Positions 10,502 to 22,833 of a DNA stretch of 64,000 nt are shown one piece after another; position 1 is the first letter of the stretch, and every line of letters begins with the position of its first letter. The notes beneath the pieces were generated by a model. The model did not search any database. It saw nothing but the letters and a program-made list of their open reading frames with translations, and was not told the origin of the DNA. Origin of the DNA: Dryas octopetala. Its lineage: Eukaryota; Streptophyta; Magnoliopsida; Rosales; Rosaceae. Made by a program: the position numbers and the translations under genes. Where the stretch lies: the NCBI GenBank assembly GCA_963921425.1, contig OY992836.1, positions 131,501 to 195,500 of the forward strand. Reading direction: 5' to 3'.

Positions 10502-13500
10502 TGTCAGGACCGCCCCCGAATTCCACCCTAAAACCCGGAAGGATCCTGCGGGATCCAAATTCAAGGAAAATCCTACCGAAAATTCGACAGAACCTCCTCT
10601 GAAAATGGACTAACCCAGAAATTTCAAACCTGTTAAAAAGCACTTCTAAATAGCAACCACCTCTACCACAACCAAAATAGGGTCTCAGACCCAGCAATTT
10701 CACAGAAATCCAACTTAGAATTTTAGAATGGTTATCAGAGCTCTTATTCTATTACAAGGAAATTTTTACAAGAATAAAATGTCGCCTACAGGGTCCGACT
10801 AGGAAGATGGACGCGAATGCCTCGACGTGATTGGTTTGACCTCCACCAAAGCTACTACCTGGGGGGACAATTTAAGACAAAACAAAACATACCGTGAGAC
10901 AAACTCAGTGAGTGGACAATTTAATGAAAACGAAAATAAAAGTAAACTTCTTGTTTCAGAAAATCCTTCAAATCCACATTTAGCACTAAGACCTCACGTC
11001 ACTCTCTGAAATCCCCCAATTTTAAAACATTTTCAGAAACTCGCTCAAAATTTGTTTTCATAACCAAATAGAAAATAAACTATTTATCAAATAGAATTCA
11101 AATATTTAAAGTTCTAAATAGTTTTATAATTTTAAAATAAATTATCACCATAAAACCGTATAATACATATACAACACACCAAGTCAGTTACCCGGAGAAT
11201 CTGTCATACATGCGCAGAGCCGAGAATCTGTCATACGCATGCAGAGCCATAAATTTTGTCTTACGTGCACGCAGAGCCAACCCCCAAAGGGTCAAGCATC
11301 ACGACACACGGCCCAAAGCCTATGTGTGTGCCGCAATGGGTCCCAAGACCTATCTAATCTGATAACCTGGAAGGGTACTGAAAAGGTGGTTTGAAAACCA
11401 ACAACAACTTGACAAACAACATAGCTTTTACTTAGAATGTCAACTTCCCAAACCTTTTTCGAAACTTTTCAAAATAAAATAATGAATCGATATAAATCTC
11501 AATTTCATCTTTCTCACAATAGGTTCAAAATAAAATGAGTTATAAACATAATAAAAAGAGTGGTAATAAATATTAAGAACCCCTCGCTCAAATTCAAGAA
11601 AAATTAACATATAAAAATTTATGCTAAAACGATCACTTGTGTATGATTTTAAAAGCTAAACGCTTCAAATCAAATCCCCAATTAAAATCCACATCATAGA
11701 ATAATTAAAATGATACGATCTTCATAACTCATTAAGAATTAATCCAACTCAAAGATTCTTATTTCTCAAACACTAACTCAAAAACAAGTATAAATTAAAT
11801 TATAAACTTTCATAAACATTTTCAAAATTTAAAAGTTAGTCCACTAACAGTGAGAAAATCTAACTCCGATCCTCCGCCTGATCGTCACGAACCCCAGTCA
11901 TCTCACCTAAAGAATAAACCATAATTTCAATTAGTCTTGACTCGATAATACTTAAAGTGTGTACAAGAAATATTGAACCTAATTGTCACGCCCATTTATC
12001 AATTAACCCGAGGATTTATTTACTTAATTCACAATAACCCCGTAAGCACTACTTCCTTCTTCGAATCTCCTTGGCTTAACCCACCCTCAACCACAACACC
12101 AAAACACATCATAAACTAAAGAAAATCAGCGGAAGGTCTTACCTTGATCGGAAAATTCTTCCTAAGATGAAATTTGTATCGGCAAGGTCACAAATTTATG
12201 TCCAATACTTCTCGGCTTCTCCAACAACTCCGGACCTAGCCAAAACAACAACCTACTTAGAAATCGCTCTTGGAGCAAATCCTAATTTCACGTTATGACA
12301 GCGGTGAGCAAGACTACCACTAGTGCCACCCAAGGTGGCCATTTTCAAAGCCAAAATAGCCAAATAAGAATGATTCCAACAAGACCCAATCAATTTCTCA
12401 GTCCTAGGCATAAATTGAAATTTCTAGAAATCAAATTGTCCCAAAATAACGACAATATTTCGCTCCCAATCGAAGATCCAACTTAAAACCCGAAATGGCC
12501 CTAAAACTCCAATTTTAATTCTCTACAATTACTCAAAATAAAACACCCACTCAAAATATTACCAGAAATAAATCCCAAAATCACAAAAAGGCAGTGGGGG
12601 TTCAAAATTTCGATGATTGCCGCTCAAGAGGCTGGTTCAAGACCAAAATTTGCCAAAATTATCAAAATTCCTCAAACCCACTCAATTTCTGCATCCTAAA
12701 CATTAATTGAACTTCCTAATATTGCAAATTTGTCCAACAAAACCACAAGAACAGTTCTCTAATCTGAAAGCCCAAGAAATTTCTGAAATGGTCCCCAAAC
12801 CCCCATATTCAATCTTCAGAAATTTCTCAAAATTACACATCCAAGCCACAAGAGAGTGAAACCCATCATGAAGGGAAGAAAACCCACCTATTTTCGAAGT
12901 GGATAGCGCTGAAGTTTGGCCGGAGTCCCGCGAGACAGAGGGTGGCAGCTGGGTTTGTTTCTGAGTTGTTATTGTGCGCGCGGAGGGGCTGGATTGCTAG
13001 AGGACTTTGGTGGGAGTCGGCGCCGGTGAGAAGGGGCCACGCCGGTGGCTTGGGTTGATGACAAAGTGGCCAGAGATGGGCTGGCCTGGTAGAGTTGGTC
13101 ACGCGCAGGGGGTGTTGCGAGCTGGTGTGTTTTCGCGTGCAAGGAGGGTGGCCGAAAGGAGTCGATCGGCCTATGGAGGTGTTCGGCGACGAGGGAGGCT
13201 TGCCGGTAGTCAGTTGTGGTGGCTGCGGTCGGTGGTGGTGGTTGCGGCACCTGGTGGTTTCGGACAGGGGGGGCTGCGGGAGAGAAAGAGGAAATGGAGA
13301 GAGAGAGAGAGAGAATGAGGAGAGAGAGAGAGAGAAAGAGATGGCTGATTTAAATTGTGGTATTTGGGCTTTGAAATTACCCAATTGCCCCTTTCTAGAA
13401 AATTCTCCACCTTTCCTACTAAAATTCTCAAATTGAACACCATTTTTTGTCTATGCGTTTGGAAACTCGAGTTATAAATAATCTATCTCGAACTTAAAGG

Positions 13501-13621
13501 TTACAAATTTGAATTAAAACACCCCTCTAAATGCTAGAATTCCTTTCTAAAAATTTTAATAATGCCCGCCCAAAAGATAAATTTTTATTAAAGAAATAAG
13601 ACTTGGGTTCGGGTCGTTACA
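10502..13621. mobile_element. Solo LTR A (3,120 bp)
   Basis: Begins TGTCAGGACCGCCCCCGAAT and ends GGGTTCGGGTCGTTACA, flanked by a perfect 5-bp TSD TGGTT (10497-10501 / 13622-13626). It has no gag or pol and no internal pair of direct LTRs, so I read it as one long LTR left by recombination. It contains three ~33-bp 'gaatctgtcatac..gcagagcc' repeats (11190-11290), a purine-rich tract (13290-13345) and a GC-rich block (12880-13270) whose open frames are not recognisable proteins. It is homologous to elements B and C, in the same orientation as B. Confidence 0.85.
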
Positions 13622-14260
13622 TGGTTGGTTGAAAGGAGATTAATCAAGCAATTCTGCTGGGCGTGAAAGAGGGTGCAGCGGCTTGGAGGCTGGTTCGGAG
13701 CTTAGACTTGCGGCTGCATGGGCAAATGTGAGAGAGAGGAAAGGAGGTGGCTTGCAGCTGGGGAGGCGGCTTGGCTTGGCTCACATGAGTGAGGGAAACA
13801 AAAGATGGCATGCGGAAGGGAGAGAAAGCTACCCACGTGTCACTGCGTCATTGGAGGAGAGTATGATTTTTTATTTTTTTTTGGCCAAAAGGAGGAGAGA
13901 ATGATTAATCAAACCAATTTGAGCAGAAGTGGCGAGTGACTCTTCGCCTCCCTCTGGCTAGGCCAGGCTTCAGTCTTCTTTCTTTCAATTTGGGCCGACT
14001 GCTTCCTTTATTGGGCTTTTGTGTTTTTTTTTTCTTTAATTAAACCTACAAAATCAAAATTAAAATTAAAATAAACTAATTAAAATAAAATCTAATAGAC
14101 AATTGAATAAAACTTAATAAATTCTAGGAATTAAGACAAAAACTAATAAAACCCACTAATTAATTAAATAATAAAAATAAGAATTTAAAACACTAAAAAT
14201 GCTCAAAGACATAAACAAAAATATATGGTTTTAAGGATAAAATATGTATATAAATTAAGC

Positions 14261-15098
14261 TCAACAATGGGCATACTCCAGCGCTACGTCGTACTGATTG
14301 TCATTGACTCTAATATCGGCAAGGTTGCCGTGTGTGCGGAGGTCGAAGATCGCAACCATGTCCAGGACAGTTGGCGTCATTTGTCCAAACTTCAGGTTGA
14401 GAGTGTTGGTTGCCAAGGACCGAAAACAAAGAGTCGCCGAGAGCAACGCGCGATCTATAGACACTTCCTTAAGGCACATCAGGATCAGGTCCTTGATCCC
14501 AAGCTTCACCCACAAGTCGCCGTGAGCGGAGTTCATCCTTAAGACCCACCTTTGTCAGTCAGTCTTGACTATAGGCCATTGTGATTGTGGCCGAGAGGTG
14601 TTCCACCCAGACCAATTTGCTTACTTGAAGTAGTAGGAATCATCCGGCTAGAGCCTTGTGAGGACATCCTTCACTCCTCCTGGGAGGTCACCAGCAAAGA
14701 TTGGGCCGAGACAGCGTGTCTCACCCTTACTGCTATTCTTCTTACCGTTATAACGCTTGGTCAAAACGTTATGGGTCTCAATATCAGGGACGAAGTCGAC
14801 CACCCAAGCTAAAGCCTCTTCAAATCAAACTGAACGCACAGCGATAGTTTTTTACAATGTTTTGGGCATATTATCCATCACCACCACAGATCCCACCATT
14901 AGTGGAACATGTGCAGTCTTAGGGGCGGCGGTTCCGGTGAATTCAGGCGGTGTTGAAAGGGATATCAGCTACAGTGGCTTTTAGGACTCCTTGGTTGGTT
15001 AGCATAGGGATAGGGATCCCTGCGCCGACAGCAATAGTGACGTTAGAGGTGGCATTGGCGATTGAGGAGGAAGAAATGGATGAAGATGAAGAAACCAT
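14261..15098 (-). pseudogene. PMD protein, N-terminal fragment
   Basis: ATG at 15098 (minus strand) opens a Ser-rich start, MVSSSSSISSSSIANATSNV, of the type common in PMD genes. Several stops and frame changes follow (TGA after PFNTA near 14945, another near 14850). The conserved part then reads DLWVKLGIKDLILMC, ALLSATLCFRSLATNTLNLK and FGQMTPTVLDMVAIFDLRTH, the N-terminal half of the plant mobile domain. It ends at 14261 where PMD similarity stops, and continues at 9206. Together the three pieces trace one gene of roughly 1.7 kb coding length, now non-functional. Confidence 0.75.
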
Positions 15099-15255
15099 TG
15101 AAGCAAGTATGGATTCGAAAGAAAAAAGGTAGATTTTCTAGAAATGTCAAGAACACAGAAAGAGAACCAGGCAGAAGAAAGAGCTTGAGAATTCTTGAAA
15201 ATCTGGAGAGTGTGGAGAGTTTAAAAGCGTAAATGGCTTATGAGGAAGAAATTGG

Positions 15256-15264
15256 CTTTTATAT
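15256..15264 (-). promoter_or_regulatory. TATA box upstream of the PMD pseudogene
   Basis: The minus strand reads ATATAAAAG, about 160 bp upstream of the ATG at 15098, with a CT-rich leader in between ('ctctccacactctcc'). The spacing suits a plant promoter with a 5' UTR. Confidence 0.45.
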
Positions 15265-15279
15265 GTTCTTAAGAATGGG

Positions 15280-15946
15280 AAGAGGTGCGAGTGGGGTTTG
15301 GTGGGAAGGTTCAAATATTTGGTTAATCAAAGGTTCAGTGATGATGAATTGCAGATATCGAGGCATTTTTGGGGGTTGAAGTGTGTTTGATGATTGAGAC
15401 TAACCTTGGGTTTCGCAAAATGTGCGCCGTCAGGTCAATCATGTGATGGAGGTGGTTGAAGAGCATTAAATGCTCAGATTTTGGTGCCATTGAACATCTT
15501 ATCCCGTTACGGAATTCTCGGCGTAGGAGTTTAAAAAGATGAATTAAGGACTCGGGAAAATTTTGAGAGTTAGAAGTATTAGCCAACGGCGTTGCGCCGT
15601 GACTTATGATTTGTTAAAATACAACTATACATTTCCTTAAACAACTCGGCGAGATGTTGTTGAAGATCAAGGAAATAGGGGGGCATATATGTTTATACCT
15701 TGATTTGGTTTTGGGCCGTGAGCATAGCCAAGCCCATAGTTTTGTTAATAAAGACTAGTAGACACCTATGTCCATATTTTTATGTGAACAAGCCCATTTA
15801 GTTAAGGCCCAAATCGAGAAGGAAATAAGGAAAGTCCAATATCGCCAAGTGTCCTTGGCGGAGTGGGATTTCCAAGTGTAAATCTTAGGTGCAAAGACAG
15901 GACAAGGAGTTCGAGAGCAATGAGGAAAGGGTTTCCCAACCCTAGG
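15280..15946. other. Non-coding flank, possible promoter or U3 region
   Basis: No gene seen. Removing the solo LTR insertion at 15947 joins this flank to 22519 onward, where 'tatataaaag' at 22535-22544 forms a TATA box. The pair therefore looks like an interrupted promoter or LTR U3 region. Its owner is not identified. Confidence 0.35.
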
Positions 15947-18357
15947 TGACAGGACTACCTCCGAATTTCACCCTGAAACTCGGAGAGCTCCTGTGGGACC
16001 CAAAAATCAAGAAAAATCCTACTGAAAATTCTGCAGAATCTCCCCTGAAAATTTGACTATCTCGAACCTGTCAAACATGAAATACACTTTCTATATTACT
16101 TTAGCCACCCCAACCACAATTAAATAAGGTCTTAGACCCATAACAAGTAATACAAATCTAATCAGAGCATATCTAATAAACTTTACAATCATATCTCATT
16201 TTAAAATTTCAAGGGAAAACTTGATCCTAATGTACCAATAAGCTGGAGATGAGAAACTCGAATGCCTCGACGTGGTACGGTCCGACCTCGGTGGTCGCTA
16301 CTACTTGAGGGGAAACGTTATAAACAAAATAAAGAAAACGTGAGATAACTCTCAGTGAGTAGAAAAAATATAGAAACAAAGTATTTAAGTTATTCATCCT
16401 TTCAAATTCCTTTAAAATCAAAACTCCTCTAAAACCTCACGTCACTCTTTGAAATCCCCCAGTTTTAAAAAAAAAAGGCTTTCCAAAACATGTTTGAGGT
16501 TGCTAACATATTTTAGTAAATCATATTGAAGCATAAAAAACATATTAGAAATTTAAACATTTAAAATTTTGAATAAACTATAACCATAACATAAATAATC
16601 ACATTAAAATTGTATAACAGTTTAATAATAAAGCACACCAAATCAGTTGCCCACAGAAATTGTCATACACGTGCAGAGCCAAGAATCTGGAGTACGCATG
16701 CAGAGCCAGAATTCTGTCTTACGTGCACGTAGAGCCACGCCCAAAGAGTCAAGCATCACGACACATGGCCCAAAGCCTATGTGTGTGCCGTAATGGGTCC
16801 CAAAGACCTATCTAATCCGATAATCTGGAGGGTACTGAAAAGGTGGTTTGAAATGATTCCCATAACCAAGCACAAATTCTTGTTCCGCCAATAGAAAATA
16901 TCTTTAAACCAATATGTATAAACACAACTAGTAAAATAGTCCTCAATGAATCACATTCAAAAACATAAAATCATTCAAATCTTTTGACCATAAACAAAAT
17001 ATGAAATAACCCATGTGTATAAAAATGAGAAATTTGTTTCCTTTCCAACGTCCAACAATTCACAGAGACAAATGTGTAAAAATTTGTTTTAAAACTTATT
17101 TATGATGGCATTTGAAATCCATAATCTAACACCTTTGATAAATCCCAAATTTATTTCAAAATGTTAAGTATGAAATGATGGATGAAATTTCATAAACTCT
17201 TTAGAAAATCAAAAATCTATTCAACTTCAAATTCTCAATAAAAATTTACATATCTAAAGTAGATAACAAATTTCATAAATCATTTAAAGAAATAAGAGTC
17301 CACTCACAATGAAAAGTCTAGCTTCGATCCTCCACCGGATCGTCACGAGCAACGGTCGTCTCGCCTAGAAATAAAAAACAAAAACAATTAGTCTCGACTC
17401 ACCAATATTTAAACTGTGTGCTTGTAAAACAAGCCTAATCATCACACTCGTCATCTTGTTCAATCCAACGATTACTTACTCAAATTTACCCTATAAACAC
17501 TTCCTCCTTCCTTGAAAAGTCCTCGGCTCAAACCATCCTCAACCACAACACCAAAACACATCTTAAACTTAAGGAAATCAGCGAAAGGTCTTACCTCAAT
17601 CGGAAAATTCTTCCTAAGATGAGTTTAGTATCGGCAAAGTCACAAAATTTTGTCCAATACTTCTCGGCTTCTTCAACAACTTCGGACCTAGCCAAAACAA
17701 CAACCTACTTAGAAATCGCTTTAAAAGCAAGTCCTAATTTCAAGTTATGACAGTGGTGAACAAGACTACCACTGGTGCCGCCCAAAGTGGCCATTTTCAA
17801 GACCAAAATAGCCAAATAAAGGTGACTTCAACAAAGCCCATTCAATTTCTCAGTCCTAAACATAAATTGAAATTTCTAGAAGTGAAATTATCCCAAAACA
17901 ACAAGAATAATTCGCCTCCAATCGAAAACCCAAGGTAAATCCCGAAATGGCCCTAAACCCCCATATTTAATCTTCAAAAATTTCTCAAAATCAGACATCC
18001 AAGCCATAAGAGAGTGAAAGCCCATCATGAAGGAAAGAAAACCCACCTAAAAACAAGTTGAATGGAGGCCGAAATCGACGAAGAGGGGGGGCGGCAGCTG
18101 GGTGGTTTTCAGGCGAGTTTTTGCATGCAGAGGGGCATCTCGGCACAGAGGATGACTGGGAGGTGACGGCCAGCTTGAGGGGGAGGTCGTCGATGGTTGG
18201 GGTCGGCGGGAGGTGGTCAGCGATGGTGGCTGTGGTGGGTATGTGCGCTCGCAAAGGGAGGTGAGAGAGATAAGATGTGCGGGAGGGGAGAGAGAGAAAG
18301 TGAAACATGAGAGAGACATGGGGAGGGAGAGAGAAGGACGATGAGTAGCTGGGTGGA

Positions 18358-21300
18358 TGTAACGACCCGACCCAAATTTTCACTAGAAATTTAAATTTTT
18401 ATTTAACTATGTTTTTTTAAGAGATTTTTTTTAAGGTGTGGAATTGCATTTTAAAGATTTTGAGATTTATTTGGAAAATAAAAAGGGGTTTGATTTAAAT
18501 TTTTACTTTTGTTTTAATTTGGGGTTTGACCCAAAGTTGACTTTTAAGATAAATGAGATTTCGATTTTGACTTCGGGTCCGTTGGATAGGTTTCGAACTC
18601 ACGATTTCATAGACACACGGCACGCGTCAATCTGAGTTACAGTTTGAAAGATATGGGCGTTTGAAGCGAGGGGCAATTTCGTAAAATGGACAAATTGGGT
18701 TTAAAAAAATCAGATTTTTTTTAGAACTTTCTCTCTCCCTTTTTATTTCTCTCTCTCTCCCGCACTCTCGCACTTCTATCTCTCTCTCCCCGAGCTCACT
18801 CACCTCCCCCTCTCTTCTCTCACCGGCGCGGCCAGCTCCGGCCTACTCCCCAGCGAGTCCCTCTCGTCGTCACCGACCTCACAGACCCCCCAGTTTTCTC
18901 TCTCTCCGTGACTCCCTCTTCTCCCTCCCCCACTGCGCGCGATCGGCTCAGCCCAGCCCGGCCAATTTCGGCCATTACCCGACCAGCCCAGGCCACCGGC
19001 GAGCCTTCCCGACGCCGCCCATCTTCCCCAACGCCTCCTCCAACCAGTCCAGCCACCTTTGCACGCGAATCCAGCCCTGAAAGGGGAGTGTTGACCGCTG
19101 ACTTCTCCTCCCTTCTCCGACCAGTTTTCCAGCGCCAATCACTTCCATCTTAGGTGGGTTTTGTTCCTCTTTCTTTGGGTTTTCATTTCTTCTGGTTTTG
19201 TAGCTCAGAAATCTTGAAATTTTGGAACTCGAATTTATGGGATTTAAGGCTATTTTCGGGTTTGTTTTGAAATCTGGTTTTGGGGATTATTTTTGGAGAA
19301 TTGTTGGACATTATCCACCCCTATGAATTCCAATTGAAGATTTTAAGTTAAAGTTTGTGAAATTTTGAGTTTTTGTGGAAGTTGGAGTTGGGGGTTGATG
19401 TCATTTCGGGTTAGCTTGGGTTTTCAGATTTGGGGGCTATTGTGTTGTCGTTTAGGACAAATTCCTTCCCTAGGAAACTCAATAGTTGTTTAGGACTGAG
19501 AAAATTAATGGGTTTGGTTGAAATTAAATAAAATTGGTTGAATTTGGAGTTGGGGGCAGCCACTGTGGACGGCTCTTGCAGTGAGTCCGAACCCCACTGC
19601 CATTCGTGAATAAAGGATTAATTTTGGGCAATTGTGGAGTAAGTTATTGATCTTGGTTAGGACGTTTTTTGTTAGGCTGAGCCGGGGAAACTTCCGGAGT
19701 GTTTATAGAGGTTTGGGGTCTACGAGTGGAGGTTGGGAATCGTTGAACTAGAATGGGAGGCGGGTGTGACGTTAAGTTAAGCACACATTTACATTTAAGT
19801 GCCTTGAGTCGGAACTAATTATATTTCGTCGATTGTCTATTTTATAGGCGAGACGACCGCGGCTCGAAACGACTCGGCGGAGGATCGAAGCTAGGATTCT
19901 CACTGTGAGTGGACTTGGTTTCTTGAACTTTTTATAAATTCATGGATTTGTTCATGTTTAATATCTTGAGTAATTGATTTCTGAGTAGTGAGTTGGATTT
20001 TGTTTTTCTTTAAAATGATTTTCATGAACTTCAAGATTTAAGTCATGATTTTCATAATGATTTTATCCAAATATGATGGCTTGTGAATTTGACCTTGATT
20101 TTAATTGAATTATGGGTTTGAAATGATTTATTTGCCCATTTAATTATTGGAAAACCAAATATGAGATTTTATCTAGTTATGAAAATTTGTTAATGAGATT
20201 TCCATGTTGATATTGACTTTGTTAATTTGGGAATTTTCATTGTGGAGGATAACTTATTTTGAATTTGGAATTTATGCAAAAAGTTCATGGATTTAAAGTT
20301 TCTTGGGAAAGTACAATAATCTAATCTTGATGGAAAAATATTTGTTTGGGTTATGGAAAAATTGGTTTTCAAACCACCCTTGCAGTACCCTCTAGGTTAT
20401 CAGATACATAAGTCTTTGGGACCCATCACGGCACACATATAGGCTTTGGGCCGTGTGTCGGGATGCTTCGCCCTTTGGGGGCCGCTCTGCGTGCACATAC
20501 GACCAGGATTGCCTGCACGTGCTGATTTTATCCACACGTGTGTATGGCCAGGATATTGCCTGCACGTGTTGGATTCATTCCACGCGTGTGTATGGCCAGG
20601 ATATTGCCTGCCTGTGCGATGCAGGAATTCCGCACAGGTGTATGGCCAGGTTATTCAGGGTATATAGCATGGTGGAAATGAAATTGGTATCTTCAGAGTT
20701 TAAGTATGGATTTTAAGTGAGAAATATATTTCGAGTTTTATAATGATTTCGATTTTATTATTATTTTTATGACTTTGTTAATTTAGATGGCTGGTTATTG
20801 AGAAATGTGTTTTGAGTTATCTTTTCCTTGAGTTTCATGAGTTTTATAACATTCTTAAGACTTGTGAAATTGTTTTAAAACTGGGGGATTTCAAAGAGTA
20901 ACGTGAGGTTTTAGAGTTAAACGTGGTTTTTGAAGGATTTTCTGAAACAGAAATTTTACTTATGTTTTTCGTTTTTATTAAACTGTCCACTCACTGAGTT
21001 ATCTCATGGTTTATCTTGTTTTGTTTTAAATTGTTCCCCCAGGTAGTAGCTTTGGTGGAGGTCGAGCCAATCACGTCGAGGCGGTTACATCTCTATTCCT
21101 TCTCGGACTAGTAGGCGTCATTTTATTTTTCGGTGTAAAAATTCCTTGTAATAGAATAGCATCTCTGATAACCACTCTACAAATTTTAAGTTGGATTTCT
21201 GTGAAATTGTTGGGTCTGAGACCCTATTTGGTTGTGGTAGAGGTGGTTGCTGTATAGAAGTGCTTTTTAACAGGTTTGAAATTTCTGGGTTAGTCCATTT

Positions 21301-21401
21301 TAAGGGGAGGTTCTGCCGAATTTTCGGTAGGATTTTCCTTGATTTTAGATTCCCGCAGGACCTTTCCGGGTTTCATGGTGGAATCTGGGGCGATCCTGTC
21401 A
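18358..21401. mobile_element. Solo LTR C (3,044 bp), nested in B in opposite orientation
   Basis: Starts TGTAACGACCCGACCCAAAT and ends GGGGCGATCCTGTCA, with TSD GTGGA (18353-18357 / 21402-21406). Its first bases are the reverse complement of the last bases of B, and its end is the reverse complement of the start of A and B. It contains a CT-rich and GC-rich segment (18720-19140), three ~48-bp repeats (20509-20656) and no gag or pol. Frames in the GC-rich part are not recognisable. Confidence 0.87.
20509..20656. repeat. Three ~48-bp tandem repeats in solo LTR C
   Basis: The unit 'ttgcctgcacgtg...cacgtgtgtatggccaggata' appears three times, the last copy more diverged. It occupies the position corresponding to the short 'gcagagcc' arrays of A and B on the other strand. 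Confidence 0.8.
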
Positions 21402-21852
21402 GTGGAGGTCTCGCCGCCTCTCGTCGTCGGACGAGGAAGTCCTCGCCGGAGAAGATGATCGGCCAGAGAGAGAGATAGAAAAGAGAAGTCCGAGGGGGGG
21501 GGGAGCTGTGCGCGAGTCCGTGAGGAGAGAGAGATAGAGATAGGGAATTTAAATAAAATTGGGTCTTTCTAGAAAAATCTCTAAAGCGCAAAAATCTAAA
21601 ATGCCCCCAAACTTTGTTCCTCTGTAAAATTCAACCTGTAGCTCTGATTAACGAATTGTTCGCGCCTACGCGTTCGTTAGGTCAAGACCTTTCCAACAGA
21701 CCAAAATTGAAACAAAAAACCAATTAAATATTTAAGTCTAAAATATGGGTTAAACCTTTAAATTAACACGTTATAAAATAAAACGATAATAGGTAAATTT
21801 AAATAAATTTATTTTGGCGAAAACAAAATGGGTTACCGAATAATAAATTTTT

Positions 21853-22400
21853 GAGGAAATTACAGATTTAGTCCAATTATTTTATACCTAGTTCAATTTT
21901 GGTCCACAATTTTTTTCAAGTTCTGTTTTGGTCCATTAATTGTTTCACTTGTTCAATAAAGGTCCAGATTTGTTTTCTCAAATTTGGCCTGCTTTTTACC
22001 CTATCAAATCTCACCCAAATTCAGCAAATATATACTTGTTTTAAAGCTATGCATTTCTTCTTTACAACCATATAAAGATCATTCAAATTGGAGTTCTAAA
22101 ACTCAAGATAATTGACCCTAAAGTAGGGTACCCAAAACTGCCAATTTTTCAAATTTCACCAAATCTCAATTCTCTTAGATTATAATACTCCAAATTTGTT
22201 TTTATGACTAAGAAATGATGAAATATAACTTATACTTCAATTATAATTGAAGAAAACACAACCCAAAAGATTTAAAGTTACAAATCTGGACCTTTATTGA
22301 ACAAATAAAACAATTAGTGGACCAAAACAGAACTTAAAAAAGATCGTGGACCAAAATTGAACTAGGTATAAAATAAGTGGACCAAATCTGTAATTTCCTC
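21853..22400. mobile_element. Hairpin MITE (548 bp), Mutator-like
   Basis: The ends GAGGAAATTACAGATTTAGTC and (reverse complement) GAGGAAATTACAGATTTGGTC extend into terminal inverted repeats of roughly 125 bp containing 'ggtccattaattgttt' and 'caataaaggtccagattt'. A perfect 9-bp TSD TAAATTTTT flanks it (21844-21852 / 22401-22409), which is typical of Mutator-like elements. There is no coding sequence. Confidence 0.9.
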
Positions 22401-22833
22401 TAAATTTTTTTTTTCTTTTTCGAGGTGTCACAGTTTTGTTTCCTTTAAAGCTTTGTAAAACCAAATTAAATAAAAATTCAAATTTCTAGTGAAATTTGGG
22501 TCGGGTCGGGTCATTACACTAGGGGACTGGTCATTATATAAAAGAGGCATAGATTTAAAGTCACAAATCTGGACCTTTATTGAACAAATAAAACAATTAG
22601 TGGACCAAAACAGAACTTAAAAAAGATCGTGGACCAAAATTGAACTAGGTATAAAATAAGTGGACCAAATCTGTAATTTCCTCTAAATTTTTTTTTTCTT
22701 TTTCGAGGTGTCACAGTTTTGTTTCCTTTAAAGCTTTGTAAAACCAAATTAAATAAAAATTCAAATTTCTAGTGAAATTTGGGTCGGGTCGGGTCATTAC
22801 ACTAGGGGACTGGTCATTATATAAAAGAGGCAT
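22269..22833. repeat. 282-bp direct tandem duplication
   Basis: 22269-22550 and 22551-22833 are nearly identical; I see a single difference ('aaagttaca' / 'aaagtcaca'). The unit spans the right end of the MITE, its TSD, the right end of solo LTR B, its TSD and 27 bp of flank including 'tatataaaag'. It therefore arose after both insertions, or is an assembly artefact. Confidence 0.92.

Larger units (their letters stand above)
9207..14256. mobile_element. Unclassified AT-rich insertion (or enlarged intron) in the PMD gene
   Basis: The PMD reading frame stops at about 14261 and resumes at about 9206, so this block separates two coding pieces. Its own sequence (9207-10501 and 13627-14256) is AT-rich with no transposase or pol. 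It contains a TATA-like 'ccttatataggc' near 10359 and a solo LTR. I could not find a clean TSD or terminal repeats, so it may be an unknown element or an intron that has collected insertions. Confidence 0.45.
15947..22518. mobile_element. Solo LTR B, interrupted by solo LTR C and a MITE
   Basis: Starts TGACAGGACTACCTCCGAAT and ends GGGTCGGGTCATTACA, with 5-bp TSD CTAGG (15942-15946 / 22519-22523). Subtracting element C and the MITE with their TSD copies leaves about 2.97 kb, close to elements A (3.12 kb) and C (3.04 kb). It shares with A the 'cataca/tacgc.gcagagcc' short repeats (16660-16740) and the 'catcacgacacatggcccaaagc' block. It contains no coding domains. Its right end is included in a 282-bp tandem duplication. 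Confidence 0.85.

Noticed and set aside
12866..13384. 172-codon frame in solo LTR A, and similar GC-rich frames at 18908-19153, 39530-40126 and 57900-58361
   Set aside because: They lie in the GC-rich or GA-rich segment of LTRs, are low-complexity, are not conserved between copies and match no protein I know.
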